Assembly: GCF_002234675.1 (NCBI RefSeq)
Contig: NC_019864.2
Location: forward strand, 16,013,582 to 16,077,581
DNA from: Oryzias latipes
Taxonomy: Eukaryota; Chordata; Actinopteri; Beloniformes; Adrianichthyidae
Length of the DNA stretch: 64,000 bases
Direction of reading: 5' to 3'
Below, in pieces: positions 1-13,300 of this stretch. The translations under genes were made by a program, and so were the position numbers. The number at the start of each line of letters is the position of its first letter. Position 1 is the stretch's first letter. The notes below the pieces were generated by a model that saw nothing but the letters and a program-made list of their open reading frames with translations, was not told where the DNA came from and made no database searches.

Positions 1-1338
1 CTGAAGCCGGAAAATGAATTTCCAATGGTATTAGTTTATGAGCCACACATATATGTGAGCAAGAAAGGAAAAATAGATTATTGATCCAGCTATAGGATGA
101 TATAAAAAATGTGAAAGATGCAAAGTGTGTAAACTACTTAAAGAAAGTAGGTTCTAGGAAACAGTGTCACCACCACAAGGATGTTCAAATCACTTTCTGG
201 AAATAAGGTTTGTTAGGACGAGGTAGGGTACTGAGAAGACAAAAGAAAGGAGGGAGAAGTGGGACACAGGGTGAAGCAGTTGAAGGTTCAGGTAAAGGTG
301 GGAAAAGTCACATGACATCTTGTGTGATAGGTTGGAAAGGGCCGTGCATGAGGATGGGAAGGAAGTGCAGCAGCTCAAGACAAATTAGGTCAGAGATAAG
401 ATTATATTGGCAGATAGTTTGAGTGTGATGACAGTGGTGAGGTCAGTGAAAGCAGTGGTCATGTAAATGGAAGATTTTGGGTACTTGCAGTCAATAGAGT
501 AAAGTTACAAGACTTTAGTGTAGATTTATGAATAAAGTTAAAGATAACTTATTTAAGGGGAAATAAGGCCACAGTTAGTGCTGAACAACGCCATTTTTAA
601 CCAGGGCAACTCCTATTGGGAGATGAAGGAAGTGAAGATAATAATTTGTCATCACCTCTGCTGACTGTTTTTTATTTTATTTTTTATTTTTTTTACAATT
701 TTACGTGTATAAATGTCTTAGTTTTATTCAAGAGAAGCAATAAAAAAACAGTCAAAATCAAAATTTTAAGCTGAACAAACAGCCCGTGTTGGCTCCAAAG
801 TTCTCATGCACCATTTTGTGTATCGCTCTTTAAACTTTATGTAACACAGTTGCAACTCAGCATGTGCGCAGCATATCAACTGTTGAGATGTCGGCTGGTA
901 AAGTTTAATCATGAACCTATTCAGAGGATGAAAGCCACGTCCGTCCAGTCAGGCGAGGGTGGAACAAGCAAAAGTGGGTGTGGTGCCCAGAGAATGCAAA
1001 AACAATAAGCAGTACTGGAGGAAAACAGTGCGGTCATGCTGAACCGTTTCCGTGAATTTAGTTTGTTAAGCTTGATTTTTAAAGTTCAGTAAAATGTGGA
1101 TTAAGGACACCCAGAAGAAAACTAATCTTCACATCTTTCTAAATCTACTTAAGAATAAAAATCAGTTCTTACCAACTCCAAGGGGCCGAAGAGGAAATGA
1201 ACTAGTTCTGAGGCATTTGGGTTTTGTATGTGTTTCCTCAGTTTGGTCTGCAGGGGAGGGGGAGACAGACAGTGCTGACATGATGAAGAGTAAGCATTAG
1301 GTAAAAGGTAAGGTTAGGTTCAGAGTTGTAAAGCTCAC
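1..1338. other. eps8l2 intron sequence running off the left edge, no exon seen
   Basis: The next expected eps8l2 exon, which would continue the helical linker after the exon ending at 1339, was looked for on the minus strand and not found, so the intron continues past position 1. The stretch is AT-rich with a T-rich run near 665-690. The open frames on both strands are short and resemble nothing known. Confidence 0.5.
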
Positions 1339-4300
1339 CAAGAGGTTGAGGGCCAGCTTCAGTTTCTGCAGGCTGTCAATGAACTCTGCTTCAGAGGGGG
1401 GCTTGGCTCGCAGGGTCAGCATGCCCTCTGTAACAAGCAGAGCAACAATGACCACACACAGACTCCAGAGTTACTCGACGGCCACTCAGGACACAGCTTC
1501 ATTTAATCCCCAGGGTTCAAAGTCAAGGTTTTAGAGCTGCCGTTACGGTCAGTTAATAAACAGCTTTGCAGACAAAAGGTTCTGACTTTCTCAACATCCA
1601 TCATGGGAAAACTTTTCATAACTTATGATATTAAAGGGGTAAACTAATATGGATCAACACATTTTCAGGAATTTCCACTAAAAATGTATGAATCTCAACT
1701 CCTCACATGAGACCCTTATTACACAAAATTCTGCCCTGTAGTGGTCTTCAAAACACAAAGACAAAAGGGTCTTTTCGTATCTCAGTAAACATGAAGAACA
1801 CGCATCACCCTGAAAGAGAAGAAAATCCATAAATCACACCACAGTCAGTGTTGGGCAGCTAACCATGAATCAGTAATATCAATACTACCTTCCTACTTCC
1901 GTTTTGGTTCAAATGTTTTGATTTCAAAAAGTAAAAATGCAAAATTATTTCAAATGCTGGAAACACAGAGTCATCAGGAGTATCAATATTACTGAATCCC
2001 AACTTAAAGAAGCCTAAACCGGCCACACAAACATCACTCCATTAGAGGCCACAGAAAACAAACAAACAAACAAACAAACAAACAAACAAACACATAAGCA
2101 TGGCATTGTGAGCAATACATCTATATTGTCACTGCATTCATGCCATCACTGGAGAAGAAAGGGGGACAGACCTGCTGGTCCTTTCTTCTTATTCTTCTTA
2201 CTCTTGTTGCGTTGTTTGAGCTGGGAAAAGGCCTCTGCAGCCTTTTGCAGCCGTGCAACAAAGATCTCTATGTCATCCAGAGCGCAATTGAGGATTTGCT
2301 AAAGGAGATGCACAAAAAAATAAAAAAAAAATAAAACATATGAGTGGGATGATCTAAACTAAAAGCTGTGCAACAAAATGATGGTGGACACGCTCACCAC
2401 ATCCTTCTCTATGCGCTGAGGTAGGTTTTCATGAAACTCTGAGTCGTGTTGTCCCGAAGATCGTTTGTCTAAAAGCCGTCATAAACAAAATCATAGAGCT
2501 GCATAAAAAAATGCGACAGCTGCAGCTTGCATGCTCTGTTTAAAGAGTGAGGATGTTCTCACCTTGCATGCTCACAGGTGCTGACACCCGTCCTTTGACA
2601 GGGGGAGGAGGGCCCCTGGGGCCTGGCGGGAGGATGGTCTCTCTGTGGTGCTTCATTTTCTCCTGGTTCACCCTAAAGATGAAAAGGAAGAAAGCACAAA
2701 GTCATCAAGAAAATATTTGAATAAAAACTAAAATGTGTGCAAGTACAGTACATATGCAGATGTTTTCTCACTTCAGAGTTTGAGGTCTCATATTCTTTCC
2801 ATGCTTGGTGTCTCCCAGGGCGCTGTCGATGTCTGCATGAACCATTTCAGCCTAAATGAAATTAAAAGAAACACACAATGTCAAATTATGAACTGTAGCC
2901 ACACATTCAGCTTGGTTAAAGTGTTAGTTTCCCATCTGAAACTGGATCAAAATTCAGGGAAAAAGTATTTCCAGTAAACAATGATCTCACTGGTCCTTAC
3001 GTATGTCAAAATGTACTTTTCTTCTGAAGGGTGCTTACACCTGAATGGAATTTGGGTCACTCATTGTAATTCCTATATAGCAAATTCTTGTTTTTCACAC
3101 TTTGTTTGTTGCGGTAAACCAGATAATCAGATATGAAAATGCAAGAATTAGACAGAAAAATAGAAATAGGACCAAAGTAAAATAAAATTCAACATTTAGA
3201 TACATTTACTGTCAGGTATGTACTTAAGAATTGACCATATCTCTTGGATTTAACCCAAATTAGAAGTCAAATTTGTTGCTCAAACATGAATTATGGAACT
3301 TTTTTAATCCCCTTACAAAAAATAACGACCTGAGTTAAAAAATGTAACTGGATTTAAAATGGTCAACAAGTGATTTTTGCTTGCAAACCACTTCATCAGT
3401 TGACCTTTTACAGTCAGGAAGGATTTCAAACTACCTAAAAAGCCCCAACTGAGAAGGACACCCGTCCCTTCATCGAGAAACTTCACCCCTATGCTTATAT
3501 TTTAAATGACAATGGTATTAGTGTAAAAAATATATAGTAATCCGTTTTGGCAGTTATTGTTTTTCAAGAGTCATCTTGAACTTAAAAATGGTAAAATGTA
3601 CATTGAATTACAAAATATGTCAAACACCGTGGTTGCTAATGAGACTAAACTTGGGATGTTCGAGCATAGGGATGCTGTTTTTTAATGGACTAGACAATTG
3701 CACTAAAACTATCTGCTGGAGACAGAAGAATTTGTCCTTGAGCATTTTTGTTTTTTACACATCCTAAAGCTATGTTGTGATAAATGTTTAAAAGAAATCA
3801 TCAAAGTTACTTAACAGTAGTGTCACATTTTATAAACAGCTGTGTTTTGCAGTTCTTTTAGTTTTCTTCATGAAGTAAAATGAAATCATATATATTAAAG
3901 GAATGTTGTTAATGAATGAACATTTAATGAACAAAAACAAGGTCAAGGTCCAATAATCAAACTGGGACTCACATCAACTTCATCGCAGTGGAAAAAATGG
4001 ATGTCAGGTCTGTGCTGATCTTTGTCCTGACACACAAGCAGCAGCACAGATGTGTATCGTGTCTGATTCAGCACCGTCTGACACATGTGGATTGTAGGCA
4101 GAGGGAAGTTCTCCAGCTCTTCCTGCAGGAAAAACAAGATCAGATGCCAAGTCCTACCTATATTGACTGAGGAGTCATCCAAAAGTAATCTTATTTGACC
4201 TCTCGTCCAGTGACAAAAATACTGATATGACACATGGTTAACTGGAGCCAGTGCCAAATCCAGGTCTCTAAGGTATGTTTCAGTAGATCTAAAATCTCAC

Positions 4301-7300
4301 TATGTGAAATTATCTTGACCAAAAATACAAACAATCCTACTCCTGGTATGTTAAAAAAAAAGATCATTGTCTTTATTACTTTTTATTTAGTGTAAAATAA
4401 TAATACAAAACAGCTCAATGGCCCATTGTCCTTCACTTCAGTTATAGGGATTTTATAAATACAAATATAAACATAAAGATAAAACTTAAAATGTACTGTT
4501 TTATGAACAATTAAAAGCTGCACTGCTAGAACAACAAAAACAAAAAAATCCCAAGCAAGGCATTTTATGCCATGTAAACTAGAGAACTTTTCTTGATTTC
4601 ATGTGACTTCTCCAGATGTCATGTTTCAGGTTCTTCCATAGATTTTCAATAGGATTTTGATCAGGGCTCATAAGGGGTCACATCAAAAAATGATGGCTTA
4701 CTTTTATAGATTCATTTTTACTAAAAGTGGTAGCAGCAATTTCTTTTCACACATGTAAATAACTGATAGTAACTTCCAATTTCATAAAGAGGAACATAGA
4801 TTAATGAAAAATACATTTTTGAAAATACTGACTGTATCTTTTCAAATTCTGATATATTTTGCACAAATATTTTTTCATCAAAGTATGTGACTTATTTGTA
4901 GAAACAGCAGACAGCCTAAAATGCAGAGGCAGCTTCTGATCCTCTTCAAACACCTGTGTGTCTTACCTGTGTGTCACAGTCGAGCAGCTTGACAGCCTTG
5001 TCAGTGACCTGCAGGAGCATCTCCTGCGTCCAGATTTTATCCTTTGAATCAAGAAGTTTCAGCTTCTTGATGGCATCATCCACTGTGATGATGGACTCAG
5101 ACTTGTCCATCATAAATGTGGAGAGATGCTGAAAAAGAAACAATGCAATGACTAAAACTTAAAATGAGTAAAAAAAATAAAATTTAAGATTTACATTTTT
5201 TTAAACCTTTGGTAAGTTGGTAATATTATTTACATATTTTAATATTTTGTTGTTGCATTTTTGTATTCTTTATTATTTATTATTCCAGATTACTTAAAAA
5301 AGCATGACTTAGCATAATTCTTACATTTCTCTCAATATTATTAGTCCAAAGTAAAATAGTGTAAAAAATGGATAACAAAAATTCATTTTTTACATTTTTT
5401 TAAATGTAGTTTTAACTTTTTGAAATGCATCTCGTGGATTTTGTGAAAGATCCACATGAAACATGAATGATGCAAAACACTGGGTTCCTTCTCTCCTTTG
5501 TTCCATATTTTATGACTTTTTTGAAACCTCACAAATTTGACCTCATGTTGTAGAAGGCTGTGTGAACATCTTTTATTTTACATTTATGTTAAGATAGGCA
5601 ATCAGCAAACAATACTTCCTGATTAAGATAGCTATTTCCTGAGCTACTGCAAGCAAACATTCATATCATTTGATATCATTTTATTTTTTAAAACACAAAT
5701 AACATAGTCAGACATAACAAACAAACATAAAACAATAAAGTGCTTGAAAAAGGAATGGGTAGAAGAAAATGACAAGTCAATTTTTACACCCTATCACGCA
5801 AGCGCAACAGCACATTTATCACTTAATACTCAGCTCGTTGAAACATTTCTTCATTAGATTCTATATTTTGTCTTGCTTTTTTAGAAGGTAGTAGTTTTTT
5901 TCCAGCAGGAATTTTACATTTGATTTGCTGTCCATTTTTTATTATTTAAAATATTCCATATCTATCATTTCACAAGGTCTTGTTGTACAGTTTAGTTGAA
6001 CCCCTGACTAAAAGGATATCTTTGCCCTCCTGACAGCTGTAACAACAGGGCTGTTTATTTTATTACATCAGAGTTCCCGTAAATCAAACTCAGTTCAAAG
6101 ATTAACTTTTGTCACCTTTTATCTCCAGGCGAAAGAGCATTTATACATTGCTTTTAACGCCTCTTCATTTTGTCTTTTTACACAAAGGTTAATCACTTTT
6201 GAAAAAACTGACACTAACAGTTAGGTAAAAAAACAACTGTATTTTTTTCCCTATTATGCTCAATTTCCATTTAGGCATCTGAAATATGAAAGTATGCCAA
6301 ACTTTTAAAAATGCAAATTTTAATTGATGACTATCATTTTTTAAAATTTCGATCATTTGATCAATTTAATCTAATTTTTCCATATTGAGCTGTAAACAGA
6401 CAAGTACTTCTAAAGCTGTTAAAATAGCTTTTTTTTTAAATCTAAAATTAATTCCAGAAAGTTATTTTTATTTTAAAGTGCGTTCAAATATTTTATACAT
6501 TAACGATCCTGTTTCAATCGTAAAACACATCTTGCTTAAGTTTTTAAATCAAAACTTTCCAAAAGCACACACATCCATCAAAGTCAATGAAATTATGAAG
6601 AATTTACCTCGACATGATACTGGGATATCTCATGCGTGATGTAATTGGAGTTGGAGTATTTTTTCCGCTGCTCTGTAGACAACAAAAGAAAAAAATATTA
6701 CAAAGTAGAAAAATATCTAATTTTTTCCCCCAAAAAAAGCCTAGAAAGATCCATAACACTGACCATAGCTCCACATGTTGTCCTCTGAGCCAATGCCAAA
6801 AAATGAGAGAAAGCTCTAGTGTCTGAGCTAAAAAAGCCCTGGAGGCAATAAGGAAGTAGAACTGAGATGAGAGATAAAAGAAAAATTTAAAGCAACCAAA
6901 CTGTCATCTCTGCTGCTGATGATTTTTAACCAATAAATTACTCATTTTGCTCCATGAATACTACACACTCTTTGACTGATCTTGAACAAAAATGTCGACC
7001 TTTTTAAAAAAGTTCCCTTTGCTTTGGTTCCAAAACTTTCCAGCCAATAGGAAAGAGGAGCGAAAGGATCAGGGAAGTTAATTATTGAATATGAAATCAG
7101 AGTGTGCATCTGCATTTGATCCAGTGGGCATTCGAGCATGCTGACCAACATAAAAGTAAAGATCAAAGGTTCCTCTTAAAGGTACAGATTCTTTAGGGTT
7201 CAAAGACAAAGACAGTGCCATCCTGTATCTTCACCCTTGGCTTTTGACCAACATGGCTGTCAAAATGCCGTATTGCTGGCTTGCACTTATCAGATCTAGT

Positions 7301-10300
7301 GTGGTAAACTGTCTCTCATTCACATAAGCGCTGGAGCTTGTATGCAAGGCTCTTGAGAAAACTGGGAAACAAATGTATGAAATTACTTGTCTTTTCAAGG
7401 AAAGGCTAGAAGTGGATCTTCCCCAAAATTCTTCTCAACTGAAGGACAAATACTTCTCTGGCAGAACCATGGCAACGCTCTGACATTACCACAAGCTTTT
7501 CGGTTTAGGACAACTTTAAACTGACAGCAGATCAAAAGCAATGTCAAGGCTATCCAGAAGGTCAGATCTTCCACATCAAAAGCTTTCTGCTCTCGTTTTT
7601 TGTTGAGAGATAAAAGTTTTGCCCTGCCCACAGTGTTATGTCTTTCAAGCAGATACTGACTAATGTCTTATTTTTTTTTTTTTGAAAGCTTTAAAAAGTG
7701 TAATAAGACAGAACCACTCCCAGTTTACATTCTTGAAGTGTCCAATTAAAAGTCCAGATGCTATAAATTTAGTGTGGAACAAGGGCATGCTTTTCCCCCG
7801 GCTTTAAGACTTGTCTGTGTTTTATAACTAGTTTAGTTATATTGCTCAGGACTTGCGCAACCAAGATGTCTTAATTTTAACCTTCTTAGTGAAACTGTGA
7901 CAAATATGACCTCAGTTCCACACAAATAGGTCATAACTAGATACAAACTTTCACCAAACAAATTTACCAGTAGGATTTCCTCGGATTTCAATTCTTTTAA
8001 ACTTTTTCCTCATTTCAAATAAATTTTAATGCTACGTTCACACTGGGCTCAGAGTCGTGGGTTCAAGCGACCACTTCCATTGAAATGTCGATGTAAATGC
8101 GTGTTTATGCGTGTTGTGGCCTTCTGTGTTCAATACACTCGCTTTCACCCATCGCGATGCAAGGTTTTAAGTCAGTCTTCGGGCTCTACACACAAAACAC
8201 ACAGCGGCCATTGAATGCATGCTGGAAGTTAGAGCTGAGAAACAAAAAGGCTGGAGCAAGATTTGCACCGCTTCAACATTTTGCACCAAGCTTCTTCTAA
8301 CTGTGAGTACATGCACTAGTATCAGGTAGCAACAGTCGAGTGTGAACACTGTATGCTAAAAGCGCATTCAAAAATACCTGCAAAGCACGTTCTTGAACGT
8401 GCATCACATGCCCGATGTGTTGAAAGAAACTGGAAATTTTTGGACCTACCAATAGACAATAAAATAAAAAATTCAAAACAATGTGAGGGAAATTATTTCA
8501 CAACATCTAAACACTGATTGCTAAATAGTCTAATATCAAAGAGTTTTTCTGTGTTTTTTTTTTACCTATTTACCAAGTGAACAACAAGCTGATAAGAATT
8601 GCAGTCAAAGGAGAGCAACACTTCCATCAACTCCTCCTCCAGCCGATGTATCAAATATCTTCCAATCTCCACCCAACTGAGTCAACATTCTGATGCCACC
8701 CAGGCTCCTCTTCACACAGACACATTTCTCTTTGTGTACTTTCTGGTAACTTCCACACAAAAGCCGTGCTATTTGCAGAACACTTAACAAAATGTTTTAG
8801 AATACATATAGTCATTGTGGTGACAAAGTCACTCCTCAGAGCTCTCAAATGCCCCTGGCACCAATGAAATTATAAAAGCAGCGGCTTCATTGTGGCCACA
8901 TTAACATGAGCAATGTTCCTCTCCGTGCTTTTCTGCTTGGCTCCCCACAAGTGAAACGCAAGCGTCAGGTGTGGCTCTGAAAGCTGAGCTCTCCTCGTGC
9001 TTTATTAATGACTAACGCTAATACCAATCAATTGACAGTGCTGCAACAGCTTGCAAAAAAAAAGAGAAAACACCTGAAGGACAGGTAGACCAATCCACAG
9101 TTTTACAGTCAGTGCTGACATAGCAGTCTGGCAGATTTTAAAACACAGATTAATCAAGTAATTGCATTAAAGCTGTCTTAAACAACCTGAGCTTTGCCAT
9201 TTCGTCTGACTCAACCCCTTGTGACTCCAACTGATCCACTGTTGTAGAACTGTAGAACCAAGTTCCTTGGACTAACAAAGGTGTAATGTACAAAGATAAC
9301 TACTAGACAACATTTGAATAAAAAGCTGGAACATTAAAATGTTAAATCCATCAAACAACAGGCGAAAAGCTCATGAACTTCATTTCTAACTGTGGCTCCT
9401 TTGTGCATAGTTACTTTTTCCCTAAAAAGTACTGACGAACTACTCAGTTTAGAGTGTTTTCACGACCAGCACAGCTGACAGAAATTTCACCTACAGTCAT
9501 CAAAAGTATTATTTAACACAAAAAGGGCTTTCCATTTGAGCTGCATGGCATCTAAACTACTACTACTGACAGAGACATTCTTCTCAATTGTAAAATGTCG
9601 GAAAAGTTTCAAAACACTGAAAGGTTTCGAAGTCCCACACCAGTCATCTTTTGATATATTGTAAAAACATACCCATTTCTCTTTTAATTGTGATTATGAC
9701 AATTTTAGCGAAAATCTAAAAGTCTGTGTTGTTTACAAGGACACAGTTTCAGCAGGAGTTCATTAGAAATTCACCTCTGAGTTTTGGGCAGAACTGTTGG
9801 CTAAAGCAAGCCTGCCCTTACTTTCCATCATCCCACTGTTTACTTGCTCTCCCGCTAGCTTACTGGTGTAATAAAAATGGTGGACAATCACTGGGGCTGG
9901 GATCGGCCCTTCCCTGGCTCTGGGGCGGGACGGACAACCCTCTTGGGGCCCCCGGTGGCTCTGGGTGTCATCCGCTACGGCTGCGGGGTCTGGGGGGGGG
10001 TCTTGTCGGCCCTGTCCTGTGGGGGGGCATTCTGGGGGAGGGGGGGGGGGCACTATTGGTACGGGGCAGGGGGGGTTGACGGGTCGGGGTCTCCGCTGAG
10101 GCCATCGGCGGTTTCCCCGGCCGGTTGGCTGCCTCGGTCCCGTCAAGGCCTGACCAGAGCTCTTCTAGGGCCGGCGTTTGGGGGTGGGGCCTGGGCTTGC
10201 TCCGGGGGGGGCCAGCGCTTTCTGGCTCCTCTCTCTCTGTGTGGGGGGGGTGGTGCTGGGCCTGGGGTGTCGGCGCCTCCGGGGGTGGGGCCCCTGGGCT

Positions 10301-13300
10301 GGGTGGGCCTGGCCCCCTTGCTGGGGGGGGGGCGGGGGACAGCTGTTTGACCACCGGGGACAGTCTATCAGCTGTCCCCAACTTACCCCCTTCCTCATAT
10401 AACCTCATAAAAGGGTGAGGGGGTGGGGGGCTTAGCCTGCGATGAGCCTTGGGGGGGGGTTTACTAGCCAGTGGCCCCCCTCCCATGGTTGCCGTATGGA
10501 GTGGGCCCCCCCTCTTTCGGTTTTATTTGCACCTTAGACATGTAGGGCCCTTGGTAGGGGGGGTGCTTGGACATCACTGCCAGCAAGCAGCGGATGTCCT
10601 CCTAGCACCCTACCCGCCAATTTTAACCGCACCTTAGAAATTTAGGGCCCCTTGGTGGGGAGGGTGAGGGGACGTCACTGTGAGTAATCAGGAGATGTCC
10701 CCTTAGTGCCCTACCCGCCAATTTTAACTGCACCCCCCTTAGTACACACACCCCTCCCCCCTCAATATATACATCCCAACATAAACACACACACATGCAC
10801 ACACACACCCTCTCAAACATACATACACGCACACACATTTTGCAAAGAAGGTGGGACCTGGGTCCATCTGTCCCCTGCCTCTTCCCTGGTGGGGGGTACG
10901 GGCCCCTTTGCAACGGCGGCCGTGTCCCCGGGGTGCCGGCTTCCTGGGCCCGGCGGTGCTCTCTCCGCGCGGTGGGGGGGGTTCACATTACATCTGAGCC
11001 GGGGGTGTCTGGTCCCTGGGGGGTGGGTTCTGGTCCTTGCTCCTGAGTGCTGGGCCCCGCCAAATTTCCAACTGTGGCCGAGCCTGGTCGGGCCATATTT
11101 ACAACACCCCTTGTGGGCCCTCTTTTTTTCCCCAGGGTCCCCCCCTCCTGGGCGGGGGCGGCGGGCCCCCTGCCTCGCTCCTCCCTGGACCAACCGTGGG
11201 CCGGGCAGGTGGCTGCCTGGAGTGCGGAGCGGGTCTCCCTTGGGGGGTCCTGGCTCGTACCTGGGGTTGGGGCGGGGGGATGCCCGGAACTCCTGGGTGG
11301 GGGTGGGGTGCTCGTTTGGGGCTGTGGGCGTCCTTCTCCGGTGGGGCCCTGCGTTGGGTTCTCCCGGCGCGGCGGGGGGGCTGCTCTCCTGGTTGGGCTG
11401 GGGCGGCGCTCTCTTTCCCTCCGTGCCTCCCTGGCCTCTGGCTCTGGGGGCCTTGCGGTGGCCCTGCTGGCCCTGGCCTGGGTGGCGGGCTTGGTCGCCC
11501 GGGCGGCGGTTGTTCCCTGCCGGTTCCCGTGTGGCGTTGGGGGGATTCCGGCTGCCGCTGCTGCTGCGGTGGGGGTTTTGGGGTGGGGATGGCTGGGCAC
11601 TCTCCCTCCTTCTTTTCACGTTCCACCATCCATTTTAGAAGAACATAAACACTCACCTGAGCACTTGTGTTAGCTCACCTTTGCACTAACAGTTTGCATG
11701 ACTGAATGACTGAAATATTTCACACTAGTTGGTTTTAAGGCATAAGTATGCGTGTGTGAACACTATCTGTTTTGTGTACATGTCGACAGGTGGACATTTT
11801 TGCAGCTAGCAGGTGTGTTTATAACATTTGAGTGTGTGTGTGGACGGGCCCCGCCCTTTTTGTACTACATTTGAACCTTACCATAATGATCAACAACCAG
11901 TAAACTTGTTGCTGTATGCTGCTTCATGGTCTTATCCCCCTTCCCCTCCTATTATCACCCCCCTACCCCCCCTCTCTCTAGCGTCCCTCTCTCTTCTTCC
12001 CCTCTTTCCTTTTCCGTCCGGTCCAACACCAAGATTTTCAGACATGATTGAAATTAATAAAGTTTGGCCTCAATTACAAAAGGGGTTTATTCAGACATAC
12101 CTTTGGTTTGTCTGAAGATTAATAACCCCTCTTGTTAAAGCAAAATATGTCCAACACAAGAGGCCCTCAGCTCTCATCTGTCTGCCCAGCTGTTGGACAG
12201 GACAAGTTAAAAAAAAAAAAGAAAAAAAAAAAATGGTGGACAATCAGAGGCGGACTTACGATTACGCAAAGGTGGGCAAACGGCTGGGGCCCCCAACACT
12301 CCAGGGACCCTTAGCAGATTACTTAATAACAGTGTCTTAAATATAATAGAATTCCATAGTTATTCAACTGGCATAAGACTGATCACCTAAATGTGTTTTG
12401 TCCTCCCCTGTTCTTCTGCAGCAATGGTACATTCCAGTCAACAGCAAGTCGAGAGACTCGCAAGTTAGTGAGCATTGCCAGACTGGGCGGTTTCCAGCTA
12501 TATAGGGCAGTTTTTATCCCGACTTTGCGGGCAAATATAGCTATAGTTGGATGGACATAGTTTGGACGGGTTAGGGATCGGTTCAGGGGCTTTTAGTTCC
12601 TGCATGGTTGAAACACGTTTCAAGCAGATATGTGCGAAGACGACAGTTGGAGCGGTCGGTCATCATCTTCGCACATCCCTGCTGTCACAAGATGTAAAGT
12701 TTACTAATAATAAAATAAACATGAGTCTCTAACCTGTTCCTTAAACGGATTTTGTGTGTTTGATTCTAATCATTTTATCCTTAAAATGTTTGTATTTTCG
12801 TGTATTTACTGTTTAATTTCCGCCCAGACTGTGAGCTCTGCTGCATGGGAGATTACACAATCCTGAGTAAAGACGGGTTGATTGTCCCTTTAGTTTACTC
12901 AGTGTATCCTGATAATGTAAAGCTTTTGTTTGTTTTTTTACATTCCAGACATTTTTATGCTATGTCGTCCCTTTCTTTCTGAAAGGTCATGTATTTCACT
13001 GTCTGCCGTTTATTTCATTTTCAGATCTGATGTTAAGCTGCACTGAAAGGACTGAATTAGGCAGAAAAACAACTGTGTTTTTTGGGATATTAATATAAAC
13101 AAGAGATCTCTTGCTTTATGAATGCATATATACATTTTTGGGAGAAATTGTGCTGTTGGTGTTGCACAAAATTTCATTTTAACTACGCAATTATAAAAAC
13201 AACAAATATTTTTTGGAGTCATCTCATATGAAATTTAATTGAGTTCTCATAGTTTTATTGATACGTTTTTCACAAGTTTATATTCACAAGAACAAGTTTT

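Larger units (their letters stand above)
9891..12228 (+). mobile_element. GC-rich, G-run-rich retroposed unit with poly(A) tail and 18-bp target-site duplication
   Basis: The unit is bounded by two direct copies of AAAAATGGTGGACAATCA at 9873-9890 and 12229-12246. An A-rich tail at 12209-12233 precedes the right copy. These are the marks of target-primed reverse transcription. The first 1.75 kb is extremely GC-rich with many runs of 6-10 G on the plus strand. The last 0.6 kb is of ordinary composition and carries an AATAAA-type signal near 12055. No reverse transcriptase, endonuclease or other recognisable protein is encoded; the long glycine-, proline- and arginine-rich frames on both strands follow from base composition. 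It could be untranslated regions of a LINE with the coding part deleted, or a non-autonomous family mobilised in trans. Confidence 0.75.

Noticed and set aside
9726-11673. Several long overlapping open frames (up to 310 codons) on both strands
   Set aside because: They consist of glycine, proline, arginine and tryptophan runs dictated by GC-rich composition, overlap on both strands, and lie inside the retroposed unit. No domain is recognisable.
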